A stretch of DNA of 64,000 bases, from assembly GCF_039631295.1 (NCBI RefSeq), contig NZ_JBDIVE010000004.1:278179-342178 (forward strand), written 5' to 3'. Both the position numbers and the translations under genes were made by a program. This stretch comes from Viridibacterium sediminicola (lineage in GTDB: Bacteria; Pseudomonadota; Gammaproteobacteria; Burkholderiales; Rhodocyclaceae). Every line of letters starts with the position of its first letter. Position 1 is the stretch's first letter. Below are positions 51,901 to 63,900 of the stretch, one piece after another. Under the pieces are notes generated by a model that saw only the letters and a list, made by a program, of their open reading frames with translations, did no database searches and had not been told where the DNA came from.

Positions 51901-54900
51901 CGGTCAGCATCACCGCCGCTAACGACACGCCGACGCTCACAACACCCACGGCGGCCAGCTACACCGACACTGCCGCCAACGACAGCTTCACCAGCACCAC
52001 CGGCACGCTGGCCGGCGCCGACCGCGACTCGGGCCAGACGCTGGTCTACGGCATCAGCGGCGGCCAAGTCAGCGTGGGCACCAGCATCAAGATGGGCAGC
52101 TACGGCATCCTGAGCCTGGACACGACCACCGGTGCCTACACCTACACGCCCACACGCACGGCGGTGAATGCCCTGAGCGCCAACGCCACCGACACCTTCA
52201 CGGTCACGGTCAGTGACGGCAACGGCGGCACGAATACGGCGACTTTCACCGTCAATTTGACGGGTGCCAACGACAGCCCAACCGACATCGCGCTGAGCGC
52301 GAGTTCGGTGGCCCAGTCGGCCGCAGTGGCCAATGCCACGGTCGCGACCTTGTCTGGCACCGATGCGGAAAACAACACCCTGACCTACACCCTGGTGAGC
52401 GGCACGGGTGATACCGACAACGCCTCGTTCACGATCAGCGGCACCTCGTTGCAGATTGGCTCTTCGGCTTTGACTGCCGGGACCTATCACCTGCGCCTGC
52501 GCGCCACCGACAACGGCACCGGCAACCTGAGCTACGAAGAAGCGGTGACCATCACCGTCACGGACGATGTGGCGCCGCTGCTGAATGCCGCCGGCTCGAC
52601 ACCGGCTGACGATGCGCTCTCCATTGCGCCATCAGCCAATATCGCGCTGGTCTTCAATGAAAACATCGCGGCCGGCACCGGCAACATCACCCTGATCAAT
52701 GTGACGACGGGCGCCACCGTCGAAACCTTCAACATCGCCACCGGTGTGGGCAGTGCGGGTGGGTCGGCCAGCATCTCTGGCAGCACCCTGACGCTCAACC
52801 CGTTTGCCAATCTGGCCGAGGCCACGCAGTACGCGGTGCAGATCGCGACAACGGCCATCCAGGACACGGCCAACAACGCCTTTGCCGGCATCAGCAACAA
52901 CACCAGCTTCAACTTCACCACCGGCGCGACCGATTCTGCAGCGCCTGTGGTTCAGTACATCCAGCGCACGGCGGGCGAGAACACCAATGCCACCACGCTG
53001 ACCTACACCGTCAAGTTCAACGAGGCCGTCACTGCCGCCGACACGGCGGACTTCGAACTCTCGAGCACGGGTGACGCCAGCGGCAGCATCACCGCCGTGA
53101 GTGGCTCTGGCACCGACACCCTGACCGTGACCGTCAGCAGCGTGACGGGAACGGGCACGCTGGGCCTCAATTTCAAGAACACCCAGAACATCACCGACAT
53201 CGCCGGCAATGCCCTGGCCAACGGTGATCCGGCCGACGACGAGGTCTACAACGTGGACCGCACGGCACCGACGCTGTTGTCCCTGACGCGCCTGACGTCC
53301 GACAGCGGCATCACCAATGCGAGCAGCGTGCAGTTCATCGCCGTCTTCAGCGAGCCGGTGACAGGCCTGACAGCCGCCGACTTCGCCTTGACGGGCAGCG
53401 CCAGCGGCACGATCTCTGCGGTCAGCGGCGATGGTTCGCCGGCCATTATTGTCACGGTCAGCGGCATTACGGGTAGCGGCAGCCTCGGGCTTGCCCTTGC
53501 CAGCACGCCGACGATTACCGATGCAGCGGGCAACAGCCTGGTGGCGACCACGCCGAGCACCTCAATCAGCGAGAGCTACACCATCGACGCCACGGCGCCG
53601 ACTGCAGTGTCCATCCTGCGCAACAGCGCCGAGGTGACGACGGGCGGTACCCTGAGCTTCGACGTGGTGTTCAGCGAAACGGTGAGCAATGTCACGGCCG
53701 ATGATTTCGTGCTGACCGGCACGGCCAGCGGCACCATTGCCTCGGTCAGCGGTTCGGGCAGTGCTTATACGGTGACCGTCAATAGCGTCGCCGGCAACGG
53801 CACGCTCGGCCTGAGCTATGCCGGCACCCAGAATATTGCGGATGTCGGCAGCAATGCCTTTGCCGGCGTGCTCCCCAGCCTCAGCGAAACCTATACCGTC
53901 GACACCACGGCACCGACCGTCACGGCCATTACGCGTGCCGGCGTCAACCAGATTGCCGCCAGCACGTCGACCAGTGCCGTGTTCACCGTTGAATTCAGCG
54001 AAGCGGTCAGCGGCATTTCGGCCAGCGACTTCACCGTCACGGGCGACGCAGCGCACGGCGCGGTCAGCGTCAGCAGCGCCGATGGCAAGGTGATCCAGGT
54101 CACCGTGGCCGGCGTGAACGACAGTGTGGGCAAGACCCTGGGCCTGAGCTACACCGGGTCTGTCAGCGACAGCCTCAACCAGACCGGCAGCACCAGCTTC
54201 ACGGCCGGCGAGGCCTACACCATCGGCGGCACGTTGTTGAATGAAGGCGCGCTCGACCAAGCCGCGCTGGACGCCCTGATTGGTGCCAACCGCGACGGCA
54301 TGCTGCAGTTGGTGGATGCTGATGGCACAGCCACTGAAGTGGTGATCATCGACAGCCGCGTGCCGGGCCTGGCCGAGCAGATTGCCGCCAACATCCGCGC
54401 CGGCGTGGATGTGTGGCTGCTGGACGCCAAAACCAGCGCCACCGCCCAGATCAGCAGCATCCTGGCGCAGTACAGCGGCTTGAGTGCCGTGCACCTGATC
54501 TCGCACGGCAGTGCGGGGGCGATTTACCTGGGTGCGGAAACCATTTCTTCAGCCACGCTGGCCAGCCAAGCCGACATGCTGGCGGCCTGGGGCAGCGCAC
54601 TGACCGAGACGGGTGACTTCCTGATCTACGGCTGCGATGTGGCCCAGGGCGACGCAGGCACCAGCTTCATCAACGCCTTGGCTGCGGCCACTGGGGCTGA
54701 TGTGGCGGCGTCTGACGACCTGACCGGAGCGAGCTGGTTGGGTGGGGATTGGGAGCTGGAGCGCGACGTCGGCAGCATTGAAGCAAGCAGTATCGAGGCG
54801 ACCGGGTTTGAGGGGGTGATGAGCCAACACAGCGTTCTGTTGGTCACGCACATCGACGCCAATGGGGTGTCTGAAACCTACGCCTACGATGCCAACCGCC

Positions 54901-57900
54901 CAGGCGGCGCCAGCTTGGGTCTGGCCCTGGAGGGCTCCATCGGGTCCACTGGCTTGCGCGGAGAAACCGTCACCGTGGGCGGGTATGTGTATGGCGCTTT
55001 CGATGTCAGCAACGCGTACAACGGCGTTGCATTTTTCGGACGCACCGATGGGGTCACGGTTGAGAAGCTGGTCGAATTCTCCGAAACGCAATATCAACTG
55101 ACGCCGAAGGCCACTATCGTCGTTGGCGATGCAATTTTCTTCAGAGCAAGAGTTTCTGGCGCCGCCGACTGGCAGCTTTTCAAATACAGCATCACCAGCG
55201 GCACATTGACCCAGGAAACCACGCTTGCGGGTGGCGTCGACATCAGTGATTCAGATCAAATCTTTGAGATCAATGGGAAGCTGTATTTTGGCGGAAGCGA
55301 TGGATATAGCCCAAGCGCCGCCAAAATCGTTACCTATGACATCGCGACTCGCACGACTACGGTTTTTACTTACCCGCAGGCATCCAGTCGATTTGGCGAT
55401 GCAGTGGTTGTGGGCAGCAAAATTTATGCGGCCATTTCAAACGATGGGTATGCACTCAGCGACATCCTGATCTACGACACAAGCAACAACTCAACCCAGC
55501 TTGTGCAGATCCCCGGACTGGGAACCGGAAACAACTACATCACAAACCTGACCGTGTTGGGGGGTAAAGTATACTTTACGGCCGTAGATTCCACAGGCGG
55601 CGGCAATTCGTCCAACGCTGCGCTCTATTCGCTCAACACCAGCACCAACGCCATCACCAAGGAATACGACTCGACGGCCTCTGTCACAAGCAACCCCAGC
55701 ACAGGCATTTTTATTGCGAATGGCAGTTTGTACTTCTTCTCCCCTGATTCCTCAGTCAATCAGGTGGAGTTGTACAAATTCAACAGCACCAACAGCGCCA
55801 CCAAGATCACCAATCTTGATTTGAAATGGGTGCTCAACAATGGCTGGGGGCGTGGAGGCATTGTCGACGGCAACAATGTTTATTTTGCAGCCCAAAGTGC
55901 GGCAGACACTGTTGTCAAACTCTACAAGCTTGACGCCAGCACCAATACCGTGAGCGCCCTCGGTGTAGTGATCGAGGACGCGAGCACAGCATATCAGTAC
56001 TCAGATACAACCATCGCGTTCCAACTGTTCACCACCGACTTGGCGCCCGTGGTCAGTGGCGGTGGAAACCAGCACGTCGTTGATATCGACACCGACTTTT
56101 CAAACACGGCGAATCACATCACGGCGAACCCCGATTTGGTGGTGTCGCATCTGGACGATGCGCTGGTGTCGTCGGCCTCGGTCAGCATCCTGGGTTTCAA
56201 GGCTGGCGATCAACTGCACTTCACCAACACGGCTTCCATCACTGGCAGCTATGACAGCGCAACAGGTGTTTTGACGCTCACCGGCACTTCCAGCACAACA
56301 GACGCTGATTTCCAGAGCGCGCTAAGAACCGTGACGTTTTCAACGTCTGCCACTGGCAATAACTTGTACGGCACACGCGTGATTTCGTTCAAGGTATCGG
56401 GCGACGGCGAAAGCAGCGCACATTATCCAGATTACGCATCCACCACCATTCGGCTGCTGGACGTTGATAACTCGCACAGCCTGAACGAGTATCAGGTTCT
56501 GGGTTTCGACACCAAACCGAGCGGCTTGCCCGATGACGGCACCTACGTCGGTGCGTTCACGCTGCCCACGGGCTCTTCGGTCGGTGATTTGAGCTTCAAG
56601 CTCACCGACGACCCGGAGTCTACCGCCTTTGCCAGCCTGGCCTTGGCCTATGACGCCAACGCGTATGGGGCCAGCTACTCCGCCACTTCGCTCATGATGG
56701 ACGGCACCACGGACATCGGCGCGACAGTCAGCTTCACGCTGGACTCAAATTGGACCTCCCCTAAATCCTTGGCCATCGCTTCCAGCTCGGGTGGGAATTT
56801 TGAGTTTCTCAGCTTCGACTGGTATGACTACAATGGAAACACATCGGCATTCTCTGTGGTGGGCATGCGGGATGGCGCCGTGGTTGCGACGCAGGATATC
56901 GACGCCACGGTATTGAGCACAGGCACGCAGAGAATGACGGTCGTGCTCTCGTACGAGTTCACCAACGTGGATGAAGTGCGGATCACCGGACTCAGTGGCG
57001 CTGGAAGCTCGCTCAGTGGCTATTTGGACAACTTTGTCATCAATGCCGCGACGGCCATCACCGTTCCGTCGGCGCAAGGTGCTGCACCCACGGTCAGCCT
57101 GGCGGTTGATCAAAGCGCCGTGGCCGAGGCGGCTGGAACAGCGACCGTCACCGCCACCCTGAGTGCTGTCGCCAGCACCGACACCGTCATCACGCTAAGT
57201 GCGAGCGGCACGGCGACCGGTAGCGGTACCGACTACACCTTGTCGAGCAACACCATCACCATTCTGGCCGGTCAGACGACGGGAACGGCAACGATTACGG
57301 CGGTGCAGGACACGCTCGACGAAGCCGATGAAACGGTGATCATCGATATTGCCAGCGTGAGCGGCGGAGGTGGTGCCACCGAGAGTGGCTCCCAGCAGGT
57401 CACCGTCACCATCGTCGATGACGACACCGCGCCGACCATTGCCAACCTGGCTGGCGACAGCGTCGCCTGGGCAGGCGTAGGCCAGACGGTGAACTTGGAC
57501 AGCGGCACGGCACTGACGATCGCCGACACGGAGAACGATGCCACGAACTGGAACGGTGCCAGCCTGACGGTGAACCGCGTGACCGGCGGTAGCGCCGATG
57601 CCACGGCCAACGATGTGTTCGGCTTCAACACCACCGGCGCCAGCTTTACCGTCAGCGGATCGAACCTGCAGTCCGGCGGCAACACCTTTGCCACGTTCAC
57701 GACCACTGGCGGCGTGTTGACGATCAGCTTTGCCAATTCGGGTGTGGATGCCAGCAAGGCGTTGGTTCAGGATGTGATGCAACGGGTGACCTATCGCAAC
57801 GACACGCCGGCGGGGGATGCAACGATCCGCTTTACCCTGGCCGACGGCGGCGGCTCCAGCACCACGGCTGATATGACGGTGACCAGCGACACCATCTACG

Positions 57901-60900
57901 TCACCAACACCTCGGATACCGGGACGATTGCGGCGGCGGATGGCGTGGGCTTGCGCGAAGCGGTGGCCATTGCCCTGGCCGATACCAGCGGTAGCCAAAC
58001 CATTGTGTTGAGCAGTGCGCTGAACGGTCAGACCATTACCCTGGGTTCTGCGTTGTCGATTGCTGAAAATCTGACCATTAACACGGATGCTGCATCAAGC
58101 GTAACAATTGCCGGCAGTTCGATCGCCCTTGGAACCGGTGCGAGGTTGACCATCACCAATGGCAGCAGCGATACGGCGACGATTTCGTCAACAATTTCCG
58201 GCGATGGCGAGCTCAGTAAAACCGGCGCTGGCAAACTGGTCCTTTCTGGCACCAACAGCGGTAGCGATTGGACGACCAGCGCGAGCGGGGGCTCGCTGGA
58301 GATCAGCGCTGCCAGCAATCTCGGTACAGGCAATGTGACCTTGAGCGGTGGTGTAGTTTTCACCACGTTATCGAATACGCTCACCCTGAATAATACCTTT
58401 GCGATTGAAACCGGCGGCGCCACCTTCAATCAAAGCGGGAGTGGGCACCTGACGCTAAGCAACGTGGTTGCCGGTGATGGACTGCTGACCAAAGCAGGTG
58501 GCGGCAGCATGACGATGTCCAACAACAATGATGCTTTTGAGGGCGGGGTCAGGATCAACAACGGCACACTCAATGCCACGTCAACGGGTGAAAGTCTTGG
58601 CTATGGCACGGTGACGCTGGGCGGAGGCACACTGGTCATCAGTGGCGCTACAAGCTTCGCCAATAGCATTGAGGTTGCTGCTAACGCTACGCTGTCCAAT
58701 GCCGGGGGGCTTACCCTCTCCAGTATCTTTTCGGGCGCTGGAACTTTGACTAAAGCAGGCGCGGGCGTGTTGACCCTGAGCGGCGACAGCGCCAGTTTCT
58801 CCGGCGACATCAGTTTGAGTGAAGGCGTGATCATCGTCACGCATAACAACGCCTTGGGGAACAGTACCGGAAAAACCACCGTGGCTAGCGGTGCCACCCT
58901 GCGCATCGGTAATGGCCTGACCATCGCTGAAGACTTGACCCTTAGCGGTATCGGGATTGGTAGCGGTCAGTTTGGTGCACTGAAAATCAATGAGGGTAGC
59001 GGTTCTGCGACCGTGAGCGGCGCTATCACTTTGGCAGGCAATACCTATATTGGCGCGTACAACGCAGCGGATTCCCTGACCTTGACCGGCAATATCACCG
59101 GTAACTTCGCCCTGACCAAAGTGGGCAGTGGTACCGTCAATATCAACGGCACGGATTCTCGCACTGGGACGACGATTGTTTCCAGCGGTACGCTGGGTGG
59201 CACCGGTTCCATCGCGGGGGCCGTCACCGTCGATAGTGGTGCAACGCTGGCTCCCGGCGTTGCGGGTGTCGGCAAACTGACCTTGGGCGGTGGCTTAACC
59301 TTGGCATCCGGCTCAAATTTGGCGATGCAGGTTAATGGCAACACCGCCGGCACGGGTTACGACCAACTTGATATCACGGGTGCTGTGGCTGTATCCGGTG
59401 CCAATTTGTCGGTCAGCACCACCAACAACTACACCATCCCCGGTGGTAGCACCATTACTCTGATCAAAAATGATCTGATAGATACCTTCACCGGCACCTT
59501 CAACAGTTTGGCAGAAGGTGCTGCGGTGACCGTCAATGGCGTGGCAACAAGCCTGAGTTATGCCGGTGGCACGGGTAATGATCTGGTGTTGTCTCTACCA
59601 CCCTCCCTGACGTCTGCTAGTCCGGTTGACAATGCAACGGGTGTCGCTTCAAGCAGCAACATCGTGCTGACTTTTAATGGCAATGTTGTTGCAGGTACTG
59701 GCAATATCGTGCTGTACGACATTACCGGTGCGGGGGCGGATACCCGCACGATTGATGTGACCAGCAATCAGGTGACGATCAGCGGCAGTACCGTCACGAT
59801 TAATCCCACAACGGATCTGCTGAGTGTGAACCAGTATGCCGTTCAGTTTGCATCGGGCGTGATCAGCAGCACGGCGGGTAGTGTTGCCGCGATCAGCGAT
59901 ACCAGCACGCTGAACTTCACAACGGGCAGCACGGATGTGCTGGCGCCGACGGTCACCATCGTCGACCTGGCTGATCCTGCATCGACCAACGCGGGTACGG
60001 CGAGCATCCGCTTCAGCGAGCAGGTACAAAATCTGGGTATCGGCAATTTCACGCTGACCCGTGATGGCAATTCCGTCGATATTTCCGGCTTGACCGTGGG
60101 CGGCTCGGGGAGCTTGTACACCCTCGATTTGTCCAGTGTGACGACGACGGCCGGCACGTATGTCCTGACTTTGAGCACGGGAACGATCCAGGACACCTCT
60201 GGCAACGCACTGGCGGCGGGAGCCAGCGAAACCTTCGTCATCGACAAGACGGCGCCGACCGGCGTAGCCATCGTTCGCGCATCCGCAAATCCGATGCGTA
60301 CCGGGACCGCCAGTTTCACCGTTGCTTTCAGCGAAGCAGTGAGTGGCGTGACGACCGACGATTTCACGCTGACGGGTACAGCAACGAGTGGTGCGAGCAT
60401 CGCCACCGTGACTCAGGTTTCGGGCAGCGTTTATACGGTGACCGTGAGTGGCGTGAGTGGCAACGGCACCCTCGGGCTTGACCTGAAATCCAGTGCTACC
60501 GGCATTGTCGATACGGCAGGCAACGCCATCAGCGGTGGCTTGGTTGGGCAGTTGTACACGGTCGACAATACGGCACCGACCGTGAGCGCCATCAACCGCA
60601 ACGGCGCAGCCGTCACAAACGGCAGTTCGGTCAGCTTTACGATCAGCTTCGCTGAGTCAGTGACCGGGGTGACGGCGGACGATTTCGTGCTCGACGCCAC
60701 GGGTGTGTCCACCACCAATGGGTCTTCGGATATCTCCGTGAGCGGCAGTGGCAGTACTTACACCGTGACGGTCGGCAACGTGACCGGTTCGGGCACGCTG
60801 AGCATCGACCTCAAATCCAGCGGTACCGGGATTACGGATATTGCGGGTAACGCCATTACTACCGGCTTTACCAATGGTGATGTCTACACACGGGATACCA

Positions 60901-63900
60901 CCAATCCGACGGTGACGGCCAGTCAGGGCTTTAACCTGCCGGAAAATATGACGGCAGGTTTTGTCATCGGCCAGGTGCGCGCATCCGATACCAATGGTGT
61001 GGTGAGTTACGCCATTACCAGCGGCAATACGGATGGCTTCTTCGCCATCGACGCCAACGGGGTGATCACGCTGACAACGGCTGGTGCGGCGAGTGGCGCG
61101 GCGTCGCGCGATTATGAAACCAGTCCGAACGCCTTTAACCTCGGCGTGACCGCGACGGATGCGGCAGGCAATACATCCAGCAGCGAGACGGTGACGATCA
61201 ATGTTCTGGATGCCGTGGAAAATGCGGCGGCACCGGCCTTGACCGGCCCGACATTGACTGTGGTCGATACGGCTGCCGATGACACGCTGAGCAATCAAAG
61301 TGGAAGTCTCGGGGCCACCGATGTCGATGGGATTGCCTCCTACGGGCTGAGCGGCGCGACCACGGGCGGCACGATGCTCATTGGCGGCGTGACTTACGAT
61401 CTCTCGAAGGCGGGGACTTACGGCACGCTCTATCTGGTGAGCACTGGCGCAGACAAGGGCAAGTATGCGTACGTGCCCAGCTCAAGCGTGATCAATGCGC
61501 TGACGAGCAATGTTTCCGAAAGCTTCACGGTGTCTGCCACCGACAGTAATGCATCGCCGCTGACCAGTAGCGCGACGCTCACTGTCAATGTGACGGCCGC
61601 GAACGACACGCCAACACTGAGCACGCCGACGGCGGCGAGCTACACCGACACCTCGGCCAATGACACGTTCAGCAATGACACGGGCACGCTGGCCGCTACG
61701 GATCGCGATTCGGGCCAGATCCTGACGTATGGCATCACGGGTGGCAGTGTTGCCAGCGGCGTGAGCACGCTGGCGGGCACCTATGGCAGCCTGAGCGTCA
61801 ACACGAGTACGGGCGCCTACACCTACACGCCGAATGCCACAGCGATCAATGCGCTGACGGCCAACACAACCGACAGCTTCACGGTCACGGTGAGCGATGG
61901 AAATGGTGGCACGAACACCGCGACCTACACGGTGAACCTGACCGCCGCTAACGATACACCGACGCTCGCTACGCCGACGGCGGCGAGCTACACAGACACC
62001 TCGGCGAGTGACACGTTCAGCAATGACAGCGGCACGCTGGCCGCTACGGATCGCGATTCGGGTCAGACCCTGAGCTACGGCCTCCAGGGCGGCACGGTCA
62101 GTGCCGGCGTGAGCACGCTGGCTGGCACCTATGGCAGCCTGAGCGTCAACACGAGTACGGGCGCTTACACCTACACGCCGAATGCCGCGGCAATTAACGC
62201 GCTGACGGCCAACGCAACCGACAGCTTCACGGTCACGGTGAGCGATGGAAATGGCGGCACGAACACCGCGACCTACACGGTGAACCTGACCGCCGCGAAC
62301 GACACGCCGGCACTCAGCACGCCGACGGCGGCGAGCTACACCGATACCTCGGCCAATGACACGTTCAGCAATGACACGGGTACGCTGGCCGCTACGGATC
62401 GCGATTCGGGCCAGACGCTGACGTATGGCATCACGGGTGGCAGTGTTGCCAGCGGCGTGAGCACGCTGGCGGGGACCTATGGCAGCCTGAGCGTCAACAC
62501 GAGTACGGGCGCCTACACCTACACGCCGAACGCGACGGCGATCAATGCACTGACGGCGAACACCACCGATACCTTCACCGTGACGGTGAGTGACGGCAAC
62601 GGTGGCAGCAACACCGCGACCTACACGGTGAACCTGACGGCGGCCAACGACACGCCGGCACTCAGCACGCCGACAGCCGCCAGCTACACCGACACCTCGG
62701 CCAACGACAGCTTCAGCAATGACACGGGCACGCTGACCGCTACGGATCGCGATTCGGGTCAGACCCTGAGCTACGGCCTCCAGGGCGGCACGGTCAGTGC
62801 CGGCGTGAGCACGCTGGCTGGCACCTATGGCAGCCTGAGCGTCAACACGAGTACGGGCGCTTACACCTACACGCCGAATGCCGCGGCAATTAACGCGCTG
62901 ACGGCCAACGCAACCGACAGCTTCACGGTCACGGTGAGCGATGGAAATGGCGGCACGAACACCGCGACCTACACGGTGAACCTGACCGCCGCGAACGACA
63001 CGCCGGCACTCAGCACGCCGACGGCGGCGAGCTACACCGACACCTCGGCCAACGACAGCTTCAGCAATGACACGGGCACGCTGGCCGGTACGGACCGTGA
63101 CGCGGGCCAGACGCTGAGCTACGGCATCCAGGGCGGCACGGTCAGTGCCGGCGTGAGCACGCTGGCGGGGACCTATGGCAGCCTGAGCGTCAACACGAGT
63201 ACGGGCGCCTACACCTACACGCCGAATGCCACAGCGATCAATGCGCTGACGGCCAACACGACCGACAGCTTCACGGTCACGGTCAGTGACGGTAATGGTG
63301 GCAGCAATACCGCGACCTACACGGTGAACCTGACGGCGGCCAACGACACGCCGACCCTGGTGACGCCGACAGCAGCAAGCTACACCGACACCTCGGTCAA
63401 TGACACGTTCAGCAATGACACGGGCACGCTGGCCGCTACGGATCGCGATTCGGGTCAGACGCTGACGTATGGCATCACGGGTGGCAGTGTTGCCAGCGGC
63501 GTGAGCACGCTGGCGGGGACCTATGGCAGCCTGAGCGTCAACACGAGTACGGGCGCCTACACCTACACGCCGAACGCGACGGCGATCAATGCACTGACGG
63601 CGAACACCACCGATACCTTCACCGTGACGGTCAGTGACGGCAACGGTGGCAGCAATACCGCGACCTACACGGTGAACCTGATCGCCGCGAACGACACGCC
63701 GGCACTCAGCACGCCGACGGCGGCGAGCTACACCGACACCTCGGCCAACGACAGCTTCAGCAATGACACGGGCACGCTGGCCGGTACGGACCGTGACGCG
63801 GGCCAGACGCTGAGCTACGGCATCCAGGGCGGCACGGTCAGTGCCGGCGTGAGCACGCTGGCGGGGACCTATGGCAGCCTGAGCGTCAACACGAGTACGG

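Noticed and set aside
50685..52490. 601-codon minus-strand open frame inside the giant gene
   Set aside because: Its product is Arg/Gly/Ala-rich and low in complexity, as expected from the reverse of Thr/Ser/Gly repeat codons. The plus frame is continuous and encodes recognised domains.
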